A stretch of 64,000 bases of DNA from Guillardia theta CCMP2712 (GCF_000315625.1 NW_005434643.1:212130-276129); one strand, 5' to 3'. Counted from the first letter of the stretch, positions 35,358-47,193 are shown. The notes: generated by a model from the letters alone, not told the origin. Translations and numbers: made by a program.

Positions 35358-35558
35358 CCCACTTGCGTGGAGTGTCATTGCTTTCTTTACTAAAACTACC
35401 GTCAGGTGGAAGTGCAAAATTGAATTGAACCAAGCAAGAGCGGGTCAACAATGTCTCTTTGACAAGAAGGAACGATTTGGTATAATCATGAGGATTTATA
35501 GCTTGTTCACGGCGAAATAGATGTATAGATTACACTAGAGTACATACAGAGCATCAGT

Positions 35559-36132
35559 TTACTTGCCATCCACGTGCTCCAAGGCCTCGAGGAACAAGAG
35601 CTCTTGGTAATCCTTGAGGTGCACAAAAGAAAGTGCGTTGTTGTATTTGCTCTGCTGTGCGGGTCCAGTGCTCTCTTGGCTCTGGGTGTTGATAAAGCTC
35701 TTGAGATCTTGGCTCTCCATCTCGTCGTCGGATGTTTCCGAGTCACTCGGAGCAGTCTGCTGGTCGACATTTGCTTTCTTGTCATCTTTCATCAAGCAAA
35801 GATCGCCAACTTGCTTTCGTTTCCTTGAGTATGGCCACCTGGCCAATCCCAACATTCTGCAGGAACTCTTCAAGCTCGTGAGGGAAATGCCCTGCAAGAA
35901 CAAAACATGAGTGTGGGTTCGCATGGAAAGAAATGATTCTGATTCTTACCAGGTACTTTGCAGCATCAGATTGTCGCATAACAAAGAGTTCGGATATGTC
36001 GTCGACAGTCAAATTCACTATCGATTTTCCTTCCGGTTCTCTATCAGAGTATTTTGCTCTCGGCGCAATGCTGATGATCTTCGATTCTTTTTGTCCGATC
36101 CTCATTTCACTTGAAGGTAGCCCAAAGTTCAT
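35559..36132 (-). CDS. RWP-RK domain transcription factor
   Basis: Exons 36132-35950 and 35891-35559 join via a GTAAGA..TTGCAG intron to 171 aa. The RWP-RK domain spans about residues 40-85: LTVDDISELFVMRQSDAAKYL, then GISLTSLKSSCRMLGLARWP with RWPYSRKRK replacing the classic RWPxRK. These plant and algal factors bind DNA and control nitrogen response and gametogenesis. The C-terminus is acidic and Ser-rich (SDSETSDDEMES). ATG 36132 is chosen because upstream sequence in the same frame is a 9-bp repeat coding LALLALLA-type artefact. A short protein like this resembles RKD-type rather than NLP-type members. Confidence 0.8.
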
Positions 36133-36159
36133 ACAAGGAGGCTTGAGAGGTCCGAGAGA

Positions 36160-36305
36160 CGCTGGAGATGCTAGAGACGCTAGAGGGTGTGGAAGGGAAG
36201 ACGCTAGCGACGCTAGTGACGCTAGTAACGCTAGTAACGCTAGTAACGCTAGTAACGCTAGAGGGTGTGGAAGGGAAGACGCTAGTAACGCTAGTGACGC
36301 TAGAG
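36160..36305. repeat. 9-bp tandem repeat (GCTAGTAAC/GCTAGTGAC)n
   Basis: Two blocks of GCTAGNAAC-like units, separated by a repeated AGAGGGTGTGGAAGGGAAGAC segment. Lies just upstream of the RWP-RK start. Confidence 0.9.
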
Positions 36306-37004
36306 GTGCTGCAGGAGGAGTGAGGTGAAAGAAAATCGTGCGATGAGAAAGGCAATTGAGAACCCCAGCATACAAACCCCCAATGACCTGTAGTAAAACC
36401 TCAAAAAGAGAGCCTTTCAAATAACCGGCGTGTTGTAACCCTGGTGAAGAGGGCAAGAAGTCGATATGAACCCCTCCATATGAAGGGAAAAGAAGGGGTA
36501 GACAGAATGTTGGTCAGAATTGGACATGAAAAGGTTTGATACACTATTATAGGTTTTATACAATAATACATATGTCTTATTAAAATAGTTTTCTCGAATT
36601 AACTGTGTAAGGGGACATTCATGGATGCCAGCAATTGTCTGTAGTAAGAGATCGTTGCGATAAATTGTTTTTAGCCGAACTTTGTGAGGGTCAGCTGCAG
36701 ACCAAAATATTTCTTTTCGTCACGATGTCCGAGTTTGGGTGCATGTCACTGTCAGGGGATATGGAGGTCAAATCCAAGAAGTCGGGTGGATTGCCTGCGT
36801 AGCCCTGGAACTTGCCGGAATCGAGGCGGTGGGGGTAGGAATGCATGACGAAATCAAATATGCGTTACAAATAACGGTCATGACAAGGAAGCGGACCTCT
36901 GTCATCTTCATGTGTAGTAAACCTCATTGAAATGGGTAGTAAATATGATAATAATCTCCAATCCGTGTATTCAAGTTTGGGGAAGAGGACTGGACGCTAC
37001 TAAC
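36306..37004. other. intergenic, no gene seen
   Basis: A/T-rich stretch near 36530-36600 followed by unique sequence up to GC island 5. No coding support. Confidence 0.35.
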
Positions 37005-38190
37005 CGCCTGCCGGGCGGGCCGGCGGGCCGCCGGCCCTGAATGTCCGACCGTGTCACGGCGACGGTCCGCCGCGGCCGGGGGCCGCAAGTTGGCCCTCAC
37101 GGGGGCAGTGTACTCCGCGTGCCGCGGCGCGGCGCGCAGCGGCGCCCGCCACTGCCGTCCGAGCAGTGCCGCAGTCACGCCCGGCCGCGGGTCGCACTAG
37201 CCGCCGCTGAGCCCGGGGCCCGGGCTGGCAGTGGCGCGGCGCCGCCAGGCGCGGCCGGCCGGGCCCGCCCCTCGGATGGCGACCCCGTTGGCCCCTGGCT
37301 CCGAGCGGCTCCGCCGGGAGTCCGACATCCGATGATCGGACAGTGCCACGGTGAGCCTGGAGTCACTCGCCGCCGGGCCGAGTCCCGGCGACCGGGAGTC
37401 CGGCGGGCCGGGGCCCTGAGTACCGGCCGGGCGGCGTCACAGTACCGTACTACGGTACGGCCGGGCCGCGGCGGTCCGGCGTCGGACACCGTGCCGCCGC
37501 GGCCTCCAGTCCCGGCGCCCGGAGTCGGAGCCCCGGTGAGTCCGAGGCTCAGCAGCCATACTGGCTGTGACAGGCTGGGCCCGGCGCCCACGGCGGGCCG
37601 GCGAGGCACCGCCGGTCCGATCACCCGGTGACCCGGGCCGGGCCGCCGGCGGCCGCTCAGCCGCCGGCCGCCCCGGGCCGCCGGGGCCCGCCGCCGGGGG
37701 GACCCCGGGGGGGGGGGGGGCGCGGGCGGCGGCCGGGCCCGGCCGGCGGGCCCGGCGAGTCCGGGGCCTAAGCCTTTCCGAAGTTCGGACGGCCGCGGAC
37801 TTCAAGGCTTGGCACGGGCCGCTGAGTGCGGCCGCGCGCGGCCCGCCGGGCCGCGCCGCCGCGGCCGGGCCCGGCGCTCCGGCGCCTCGCTGACTCGCCT
37901 CCCGGCTCCGTTCTGGCCGCCGGTCGCGACGGCGGGGGCCCCCCGGGCCCGGGCCGGGGTGAACTAACTTTCAACAGTTGCGGCCCGGGCGGCCCGGCGG
38001 CGTCACAGTCACAGGCGGCAGTGGCGGTCCGATCACCGCCCGGCCGCCGCTCACTCACGCGGCGTGGTGCCTCGGGAAGGGGCCCGGTGCCTCGGGAAGG
38101 GGCCCGAGGCTTGGCCGCGGCGAAGTTGAGGAGCCCGGCGGCCCGGCCGGGTCCGACGGGCCGTCAGCCGCTCTGTTCGTGGTTGTCAGC
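37005..38190. other. GC-rich island 5 (noncoding)
   Basis: About 1.2 kb, the most GC-rich stretch of the window, with CGGCGGGCCGG, GGGCCCGG, a G12 tract near 37711 and a duplicated GGTGCCTCGGGAAGGGGCCC at about 38067-38104. Long frames on both strands encode only Arg/Gly/Pro/Ala-rich artefacts. Confidence 0.7.
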
Positions 38191-38388
38191 TGCTGTGCAT
38201 GGCTGTGGCCCCCGAAATTCGATCCATCCGTTCCCTACCCCCACCCTCTCTTTGATACCACCCCCACCCCTTAAACTCGACCTGTACCCATCTCCTTATC
38301 CCACCCCTACCCACCTAATTAGTAAGATCACAAGTTCATCAGCACATGCACTTCACGTAATGAGAGAAACCTTGTTGATATACCTTGC

Positions 38389-38532
38389 ACTCATACACTC
38401 ATACACTCATACACTCATACACTCATACACTCATACACTCATACACTCATACACTCATACACTCATACACTCATACACTCATACACTCATACACTCATAC
38501 ACTCATACACTCATACACTCATACACTCATAC
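38389..38532. repeat. octanucleotide microsatellite (ACTCATAC)n
   Basis: About 18 copies of ACTCATAC. Frames across it read YTHTLIHS in every phase because eight is not a multiple of three. Confidence 0.95.
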
Positions 38533-38750
38533 GCCCATACACTTCGACACATACTGAGTCTGTGACAGAGTTTGTAATTGAAACAGGAACAGTTTTTTGT
38601 GCAAGATAGCAGCAGCACATGCAGCAGTAGCAGTAGCATAAGGAGCTTTTGCATAATCAGCACAATATTCAGCGGGAATGGGTGTGAGGGACATTGATGT
38701 GTGTGTGCACTGAGATTCAAAGCATAATTACTGACTTTTATGTTTGCAGC

Positions 38751-41700
38751 ATGCTTCACAGGCTAAACAAATGCCATGTGTACTTCGGGCTGCTTGCGTT
38801 GAGTCTTTTAGGAAGCGTCCTTGCATTTGCTCCCACGCAGCCATGGTCACCACCAAGCATGGCTGAGCCCCAGAGACTCGCACGGTTCTCCTCGACGCTT
38901 CAGAGAATCCGAGTAGGGCTCTCAAGAAACCCTCGCGTCACCTTGCGATGTGCAGCAGTAGATGTCGATCTTCGTAACAAGGAGAGAAGAGAGAAGAACC
39001 TCGAGATCGCAAGGAGGGTGGCAATCGGAGAGCTTCGCCCCATCGTCGTCTCCTTCTCTCCAGCTTTCAGAAAGGAGCTGAAGCTTGCCAAGCGGTTCAA
39101 ACACACGAGGCTCTTTCTAGAGCTAGAAGAGCTCCAGTCACTCCGAGCCTTGAAGCAAGCTCTCATCCGCGAGCTGCCGCATCCTCTTGCCTCCTTGCCG
39201 GAAGACGCTTATCGACTAGCGGTGCGTCCCACGCAGGCGATGGGGTCAGTAGACAATGTGGAGGAGGAGGAAGAGGAGGTTGATGAAGGGCAAGACCGAG
39301 GGGACGAGGAGGGGAACCTGCTGTTTGTCGAGACAGACGAGGAGCTCGTGCGATTGTTCGCAGAAGCTCAGCAGGTGAGGAGCTCTGGCATCGGAAAGCT
39401 TCGCCTGCAAGTCGTGGACACCGCCGGCTTCTCAGCGTACCTGGAGGAGAAGCGAGGATACGCCATCGCTGCTGACGGCGCTCTTCCTAACGGCCTCAGG
39501 CCTGAGGAGGCCGAGCAGTGGATCATGGTCTCCTTCTACCGCCTGCATCCCTTACAAGACCCCGAGGACCTCGCACGCAGGCTGCGAGCAGCTTGGGAAC
39601 CCCTGGGGGTGCTGGGACGCGTCTACGTAGCAAGAGAAGGAATCAACGCGCAGGTGTCTGTCCCCGACAACATGCTCGAGCTGTTCAAGCAGACTGTCAC
39701 CGCCCACAGCGAGCTCGACGGCGTATACTTGAACTGCGACGAGCCTCTCAGCAAGGAGTACGCTCCTTTCAGCAAGCTGCAGATCAAACCTCGCAAGCAC
39801 GTGCTAGCCGATGGCCTTCCAAGGTCTCTCGACTGGAGAGAAAATGGTGCGAAGTTGTCGCCAGCAGAGTGGCACTCCAAGGTAGAGCAGCTGAACAAGG
39901 AGGAGGAGGGCGCGAAGCCGATCCTGATCGACATCCGCAACTTCTACGAGAGCGAGGTCGGACTGTTCAAGGGGGCAAAGGCGCTGGACACGGTGACGTT
40001 CAGAGACACGTGGGATGCGCTGAAGGAGACGCTCAAGGGGGTGAGCAAGGAGAAGGAGATTCTGACCTACTGCACGGGTGGAATCCGATGCGAGAAGGCC
40101 AACGCCTACATCATCCAGGAGTTGGGCTACAAGAACGTGAGCGCTCTGAGAGGAGGGATAGTCAACTACGCGCAATACGTGAAAGAGAAACAGTTGAGGT
40201 GAGGACGAGGGAGAGAGAGGGAGGAGGAGGCAGAGTGAGGCGAGTAACTCGAGCAGGTCGCAGTTCTTGGGAGTGAATCACGTATTCGACCAGCGGCTCG
40301 GACAGCGAGTGGGAGAAGAAGTTCTCTCAAGGTGAGAGAGGGTTGACGAAAGGATAGGAAAGCCAGAAGAAGGGATACGGGTGTCGGAGAGGAGTGGGGA
40401 GGAGCATCAGACGTGCGCTGATATGGTTCTCTCAGATGCATCAACTGCGGTTGCTCATCGGACGTGCAGACTGACTGTGCCAACACTCACTGCCCTCGTC
40501 CCTTCGCTCGTCGCCGGTACATCCAGTGTCAGGAGTGTGCGATCCGGCAAGACGGCTGCTGCTGCTCTGAATGTGCGGACGAGAAGAAAGCGAGGGAACA
40601 GCGAGACGAGACTCAACGAAGACTCGAGGAGCTGCAGGTGTCCCTTCGCAGAGAATTGCGATCGCGAAAGAAATCCAAAGACACGGCGGCGGAAGCAGCG
40701 GAGGAGGAGGAGCAACGACTCGCGGCCTTGTGAGGAGGACCTGCTGTGTCTGCTGGCTAATAGGAAGCAGGTCGGAGGGCAGGATAGCTCGGCTTGAAGG
40801 TGAGGTGGTGGTGACGAGAAAGAAGCTCGAGGAAGAAGAAAAGGCGCTGGAGGTGAGGAAGAAGCAAACGAGCTGCTTCTTCTCACCTGCTGCAGGCTTG
40901 CCATGCTAAGTCGCTGGTGGCAATTTCACGCTTGGGTTTGCTGCCCAACGGGTAACGATGCTCCTTGTCTACCCTTGTAACTCAATCACGCAGAGAGTTC
41001 TCGGAGTTCGAGGAGGAGGAAGGGAGAAGCAAATCCGAGGAGCCGAGCGATGCAGGTAGCGAGCTTGTGCGTGGGAGGAGAAGCTGAAGAGATGACAGAT
41101 AGAGGAGCGAGGACGCTGGACGAGAGGAACCACCTAGGACAAGAGCATGATCTGAACGCTAGTACTGCCTCCCCTCCTTCTCTCCTCTCCTCCTCACCCA
41201 TCGATGCCATCAGAGTACGCGGAGGAGCACTCGTCGGCGGAGCATCCTTACCTCCAGCGAGTGCGAGAGGAGACAGCCAGGGCTCTGCCTCAACGAGCGC
41301 ACATGATGAGCGGAGTCGTGCAGGCCAAGTTCATTGCAAGCTTGATCGCTATGATGAACGCCAAGCAGGTGAACCAAACTCAATGCCTCCTCTTTCACCA
41401 CCTCCTCCTCCCCCGCCTCCTCCTCTTCCTCCTCCGCAGCCCCATCCCAACCTCTCCTTCCCCTCCACCTCTCGCTTCCCCCCTCCTCTTTCTCGCAATC
41501 CTGCTCCCCCACCGATGTTGGACTCCTTCGAGCGCATCAGCAGGTGCTCGAGCTCGGCTGCTTCACAGGATACACGGCCTTGTGCATGGCCGCAGCTGTC
41601 GGGGAGGAGGGGAAGGTGACAAGCCTGGAGCGAGACTGCGAGGTCGCGGCCATAGCGAAGAACAACATCGAGATGTGCCCTTGGTGACCGCACAGCAAGA

Positions 41701-42501
41701 GGAGGCGAGGGAGGGAGGCGAGTCTGACTGGAGGCAGGGGGAAGCGGGTGGAGCTCATTCAAGGAGACGCGCTGGACGTGCTGGATGAGCTGACGGGCAC
41801 GAGGACGAGAGAATTCGACCTCATCTTCCTCGATGCAAACAAGAAGCAGTACAGCACCTACTTCACGCGCATCATGGAGAAAGAGCTGCTGAGAGTAGGA
41901 GGGGTAAGAAGGAGGAGGGAGGAGCTGTAGGGTGACAAGAGAGCAGGTGCTCGTGGTGGACAACACATTATGGAAAGGGAGAGTCGCGGAGCTCTACAGC
42001 CTATCGCAGACGGAGGTGATGATTCTTCTTCTCACGCTGGTCTGACTGGCGAGCAGAGGGTGGAGAGGAACAAGGAGCTGCAGAGGAAGGGCGTGATGTC
42101 CCTCGTCGCCGCTGACAAGTATGCGGAGGCAATGCACGCCTTCAACCAACTCGTGAGGTCTGAAAGATCCCCCCGAACCTCTCCCTTCCCTTCCCCTCCC
42201 TCCCCATACTCTCCCCCACCTCTTCCCCTCATCACCCCCACCTCACCCCCTCCTCTCCCTCCTCTCCCCATGGTCATCCTCCTCATCTTCTCCTAATCCT
42301 CTTCCCTCACCTCCTCTCCTCTCCTCATCCTCCCCCCTTTCATCCCCTCCACTCCCAGTCTCATCTTGTTGTTCTTGTTCTTTTCTGTGTCTTCTCTCCA
42401 TCTCGTTCGCCTCACTCTGCCATGTCAGAGGAGACGCGAGGGTGGAGGTTGTGATGCTGCCCGTGAGAGACGGGCTGACTTTGATCCGAAGAATCCAATA
42501 G
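38751..42501 (+). CDS. plastid-type fusion: PB1-like + TrhO (rhodanese) tRNA-U34 hydroxylase + TrmR-like O-methyltransferase
   Basis: Thirteen exons keep one frame (2775 nt, 924 aa): 38751-40198, 40254-40331, 40436-40729, 40783-40852, 40896-40951, 40994-41055, 41099-41161, 41214-41368, 41544-41683, 41738-41903, 41947-42015, 42057-42157, 42429-42501. Signal peptide 1-25 then FAPTQPW. A PB1-like stretch is about 95-230. The TrhO region runs from about 255 (WIMVSFYRLHPLQDPEDLA, VAREGINAQVSVP) into a rhodanese domain with CTGGIRCEKANAY, Cys441 and Cys447, then FDQRLGQRV and a zinc-type Cys cluster (CINCGCSSD, CQECAIRQDGCCC). A coiled coil (about 575-650) links to a class I SAM methyltransferase (about 690-924: VLELGCFTGYT, FDLIFLDANKKQY, VVDNTLWKGRV, VVMLPVRDGLTL). 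TrhO hydroxylates tRNA U34; TrmR (YrrM) methylates ho5U. If ATG 41204 were used instead, the methyltransferase would be a separate gene. Confidence 0.8.
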
Positions 42502-43267
42502 ACATGATCCCTACCCCTCCACCCTCCTCTACCCCCTCCACCCTTCCCTACCCCTCCACCCTCCTCTACCCCCTCCACCCTTCCATACCCCTCCACCATC
42601 CCCTACCCCCTCCACCCTCCTCCACTCCCTACCCCCTGTTCCTTCACTCGCTTGTCTCGTCCTCATCGTCGCTCCATCTACACCAACGACCGCGACCAGC
42701 TCACTCCTCCCTTCAACCTTGTCGTTTACTCCCCTCCTCCTCCTCCTCCTCCTCCTCCTCCTCCTCCTTCATCCCGGCCCTTCACCTTTGTGCAAGTTTT
42801 CTTCCCTTTATCAGCGACCTTGAAGGCTTCTCGCTCTAACGCACATCTCACCTCCAGCTCTCTTTCACCGCCATCTTGTCACTTCCTCTCTCACCTTCCC
42901 CTCGCCCTATGCCACTCCCATCCGCCTGCCTCTCCTCTGCCGCCTACACTTCATTTCCCTGCAATGCCTCTCCAAGCGTCTACTGCGCTGTTGTTCCCTC
43001 CAGCACCTCTCCCTCGTCCGACCCCTTTGATGTCGCTGCTGCTGACTCCCCTCAAATTCCCGCATCATCCACACCTTCCGGTGCCCATCCCTCCATTTCT
43101 TCTCCTTGTGCTCCCTCCCCTTGCTCCGACTCAAGCGCTTCAGCTGTTGCTTCTCCCTGCTCTCATGATCCCCCCAATGTGCCTGCTGCTCTCCCGAAGG
43201 CGCAACACCAAGACCTTGACTTGACGAGATGTCGATTCAGATGCCTGTCCTTTGCTGGCAACCCTCA
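42502..43267. other. intergenic, C/T-rich repeats
   Basis: Contains TACCCCCTCCACCCT-type tandem units (42505-42640), a (CTC)n tract (42732-42768) and further C/T-rich DNA. Plus-strand open frames over 42876-43562 are antisense to a minus-strand gene and are not supported. Confidence 0.5.
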
Positions 43268-44982
43268 TTACAAGAGTCCTCTGATGATCCTGAGAAAAAC
43301 ATCCCACACACGAGACTCAACTTACGCCTTCGCCTCCTTCCCGTCCTCCTCTGCCCCCGCCTCCTTCCCGTCCTCCTCTGCCCCCGCCTCCGCCTTCGCC
43401 TCCTTCCCGTCCTCCTCTGCCCCCGCCTCCGCCTTCGCCTCCTTCCCGTCCTCCTCTGCCCCCGTCTCCGGCTTCTTTTTGTTTTCATTTTCCGTTTTTG
43501 TTTGGTTTCCGTTTGGTGGTTTGTCTTGGATGTTGTTGAGGATTTCTTTTGACTCGGGTTGATCTTCGTTGTCATCTGTGCTTATTGGTTGTTCTTTGTT
43601 CTCCCATTCGCCTGTTGCATCAGATGGAGCTTCCTGTGTCGTTTTCGCTGTATCAGTCGTTTGTTCAATATTTTTCTCCTCCTTCTCCGCCCTCGCCTCT
43701 TCATTCACGTCTTCTGCCTTCGCCTCGTCGTTGTGAACCTCCATGGTTCCTGATTCCTCATTCTTCTCAGTCTCCTTCACATTTTTCAGCTCATCGCCTT
43801 CATCGCTTCTGGGCTTCGCTTGCGTCAAGTCTCGCACGCTTGGCATCTGCCTCGATTCCTCTCCCTCAACCTGCTTGTCTAACGCACCATCGTGTTCCCT
43901 GGTCACCTCATCTGCACCTTCTCCTGCCCCTTCTGCGCCTCCTCCTCTCTCGTTCCCAGTCAACGGCCCCACCCCCCGTGCTCTTCTGCCATCTCCTTCA
44001 ACTCCTTGCTGCCATCCTTCTCCTGCTTCTCCTGCCCTGCCTCTGCGTCACTTGCAGACCCGGACGACGCTTCCTCTTGCTTTCCTGCTGGCTTCTTCAG
44101 CACAGGAGACCCACTCTTCGCAGGTCTTCCTCTCTCCCTTCCTTCACTTTCTTCTTCTTCCCCATTGCTGGATTCGTTGCCGCTACTCTCCTCTGACATG
44201 GAAGGTTTCTTGAATGTAACGACCTTGCCATGAGCGGCTCTGCTGTCCTTGGAATCTACCCCTTGCTCGGCACGCGCATCAGCCTCCTGCTTCACCCAGC
44301 ATGAGCAAAGTAAGCAAGAAGATCTTGAGGAACCTTGACAGCGCTTTTCGCCTTCTCCTCCTCCTGCTCCTCCTTCACCTTTGCCTTCTCCTTCTTGATG
44401 AAAGTCATGCAAGATGGCAAGAATACGAGAGGAGGATAAATGAAGGAAGAAGCAGAGGAGAGGAGAAGGAAAAAGATTATGAAAGGGAGGGCAAAAGGCT
44501 AAGACCCAAGGAAAGGAGAGGGGTGGACAGAAGAGGACGTGAGGGAAGAGGGGTAGAGGGAAAGAGGCGAGGAGAGGCGAGGGGGAGGGAGAGGAGAGGA
44601 ATGCACCTTGTTGGAAAGTTCAAAGGGTTGGCGAAGGCTGAGAGGAGACGAGATGCTTTCCTTTTCTTCATGTTGCGACAAGCTCTCGACCTTGCCTCCA
44701 CCAACAACCTCCCTCCCAACGCTCCTGCCAACGCGCTTGCCATCCCTCGCAGCTGAGCTGAGGTCAGACTGAGCTAGGGGCTGCAAGTCGAGGGAGGCGG
44801 CAGAGTCCAAGGACTCATTCACAAACTTGTCCTCGCTCCTCTTGGTCGCTCTCCCTAGCACCGGAAGCCTCCATGGCTCGTTCGTGTCGCTCCTTGAAAA
44901 CCGTCCGGATGATCGCATCTTGGTGAGCTCTGGTAAGGAGACTGCAGACTTTCTCGACCTTGAGAAAATCATCACTCATCAT
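43268..44982 (-). CDS. acidic, low-complexity Lys/Glu-rich protein
   Basis: Several minus-strand exons chain with canonical splice sites: ATG 44982 (MMSDDFLKVEKVCSLLTRAH), a donor near 44834, SSAARDGKRVGRSVG.., a donor after FELSNK near 44606, KKEKAKVKEEQEEE.. near 44400, KVVTFKKPSMSEES.. and a long Glu-rich segment ending with three copies of a 13-residue unit (AGAEEDGKEAKAE) at 43322-43470, then a GTAAGT donor and a short last exon. I recognise no domain. The N-terminal 45 residues look ordered and helical; the rest is likely disordered, perhaps nuclear (Lys-rich and SGSPVLKKPAGK stretches). Exon borders in the middle are tentative. Confidence 0.5.
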
Positions 44983-45009
44983 AAACACCAACTAATCCTC
45001 GCCTCATCC

Positions 45010-45350
45010 ACCTACATCACCAGCACCAGCACCAGCACCAGCACCAGCACCAGCACCAGCACCAGCACCAGCACCACCGTCTTCTCCTCCATCGTCTCCG
45101 TCATCATCATCATCATCATCTCCATCATCATCATCATCATCTCCATCATCTCCATCATCTCCATCATCTCCATCATCTCCATCATCTCCATCATCTCCAT
45201 CATCATCATCATCATCCACCATCTCCATCATCTCCATCATCTCCATCATCTCCATCATCTCCATCATCATCATCATCATCTCCACCATCTCCATCATCAT
45301 CATCTCCATCATCTCCATCATCATCATCATCATCATCTCCATCATCATTC
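45010..45350. repeat. compound microsatellite (CAGCAC)n and (CATCTC/CAT)n
   Basis: About eight CAGCAC units followed by about 250 bp of CATCTC and CATCAT units. Frames through it read His, Ile, Met or Asp runs and are not coding. Confidence 0.95.
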
Positions 45351-45381
45351 CGGAGTTCGTGTCAACATTTAGGCCCTTCAC

Positions 45382-46177
45382 TTACAAGGAGGATATGCTT
45401 CGAAGCCAAGCATCGTCCATGTCTTCCTTGGATGGTGAAGTAGATTTGGCGAGCACGCCTCGTCCATCCGTGTAAGGGTACAGCCCTATGTAGCTCAGGA
45501 TGTGCTCCGTCTCCTTCCTCTCCGCTTCCCAAATCCTGCAGCAGAAGCTTGAGGGGGGACGCGAGGGAAGAGGTGGGGGTAGAGGAAGGACCTTGAGGTG
45601 TAGTGGATGGGGAGGAGGAAAGGAGAGGGTGGGGGTAGACCTCGAGTTGTAGTAGGCGGGGTGGTCTCTAAGGCCTTGAGCATCTTGAGGTTCTGCTGGC
45701 TGATTCTCTCCATCTCTCGCTTCCTCACCGCGATGTTCAAACTGCTCGCCTGCCCTCAAAGTCACGAGACTCAACACGCACGTGACATGTCACGTGATGT
45801 CTCGGCATGCGATGCTTCACGTCCGGAGAGTCCATGATCTTGATCATCTGGTGCAGCAGCCTGGCGTTTTCAGTCTCGATCTCCGCGAGCCTCTCGTCCT
45901 CCCGCACTCGCTTCTTCAGGTTCGCGCGTACCACCTGACCAGTTGCTTCACCTCCTCCTCCTCCCACGCGAGCCTGCGAGCTCACCTTGGGGATCATTCT
46001 TGGCTGGGCAGTGAGGCCAAGGCTTCGGAGATGAGATCGCATTCCCTCAAGCTTCTTGCGATGGAGTTCATGATTCTGCGCTACTTCTCTCTGATAGAGA
46101 ATGTTCTTCCCTCGCTCTGCGTCCAAGTCAAAAAGGCTTTAGCTCACACTTCAACCTTCAGCTCGCACTCTGTGCAT
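45382..46177 (-). CDS. coiled-coil protein, possibly CFAP97/hemingway-like
   Basis: Starts ATG 46177 (MHRVRAE), with a 43-nt intron (GTTGAA..GACGCAG) leading into ERGKNILYQREVAQNHEL. Later exons carry ANLKKRVREDERLAEIETEN followed by ARLLHQMIKIMD, then AVRKREMERISQQNLKMLKA, and a last exon ending DDAWLRSISSL with TAA at 45384-45382. The paired pattern of basic-acidic helices with a central ENxRLL / QNLKMLK is like the CFAP97 (KIAA1430/hemingway) family of cilium-associated proteins. Similarity is short, so the family call is tentative; the coiled coil is clear. The junction into the last exon is ambiguous (acceptor at 45536 or one near 45523). Confidence 0.5.
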
Positions 46178-47193
46178 GGCTGACCCAATTCAAGTGACTT
46201 GCACTGTACTTCTTCTAGTCAACAACGGTGAAAGATTATCCTTGGAATCTGCAAAACAAAACGAATGTTATTGAACATCACTTGAATCTGCACAACCATC
46301 CAAGTCGAGTTGTCTACCCCTCACATCTCCTCGCATCCATTATACCACCCATATCCTCCCTGCATCAACGAACATGAAAATGCATCATTCTCACTCCCTG
46401 CCTGGCTTCCTCAATCCATCACAGTTCGTCATTACCCAGCACACATCACCTTGGTTTCTGCTCCTGCTTCTGACCTCCTTCATCATATCACCTCCTTCAT
46501 TCCTGCTTCTTTCCTCTTTGCCCTTCGCTTTCTTCCTCTCTCTCCTTCGCTTCTTCCTCTCTCTCCTTCGCTTCTTCCTCTCTCCCCTTCGCTTCTTCCT
46601 CTCTCCTCCTATTCCTGATCGTCTTCGCTCTCGTGCATTTTCAGATACGGGCGTTGACTTGGCAGACAGTTGGCAGACTGGCTGGCAGAAGTCCGTTAGT
46701 GTCAGAGCGGGGATGAGGAGCAAAGGCTACGCGGCGGGCCGGCGCCCCGGGCCGGTCCGATCGGACCGGGCCATCGGACGCCCGGCGCCGGGCCGCCGCC
46801 GGACTACCATGTAACATCCAAACGGTACCACAATGATGACTAATGCTATCATGCCAGTGAGTGGCTACGACCAGGTACGTAGATCGGAGTGCCGCTAGGT
46901 GCTGATCGGAGTGACGCTTTCATCCAACGGCGACTGTGCTAACTTGCAACCCCGGCGGGCTCACGGGTCCGATCTGAGGAGCGGAAGGTTTCGAATCACT
47001 TGTCAGGTTCACCTTCCTTGTCCTTGTCTTGGAGATCATCTGTGTGAGCGAATGGCGGCAACTCTGAGATGGCGATACTGTTGCGCGTCCTAAGGAAGGC
47101 CAAGGCGCGTTCTGTTGCCTCGTCGCGCTGGGGGTCGTCAGTCCTGTCCTGTTTGCATGCGAGGGTCAGAAGGGCAACAGCAGAGCTGCACAA
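46178..47193. other. intergenic with small GC island 6
   Basis: Has CTTCGCTTCTTCCTCTCTCT tandem units at 46525-46610 and a short GC-rich island at 46725-46810 with GGCCGGTCCGATCGG. The remaining sequence shows no supported gene. Confidence 0.45.

Noticed and set aside
36133-36456. N-terminal extension of the RWP-RK gene with LALLALLASLAS runs
   Set aside because: It is a reading of the 9-bp tandem repeat, has no ATG at its left edge, and adds nothing known to the family.
38385-38609. Frame coding repeated YTHTLIHS
   Set aside because: It is an octanucleotide microsatellite, open in every frame.
42876-43562. 228-codon plus-strand Ser/Pro-rich frame
   Set aside because: It is the antisense of the acidic minus-strand gene and C/T-rich spacer. 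Its repeats (SSAPASFPS) mirror the EEDGKEA repeat.
45004-45381. Met/Asp- and His/Ile-run frames
   Set aside because: They are products of CAT/CATCTC microsatellite in all frames on both strands.
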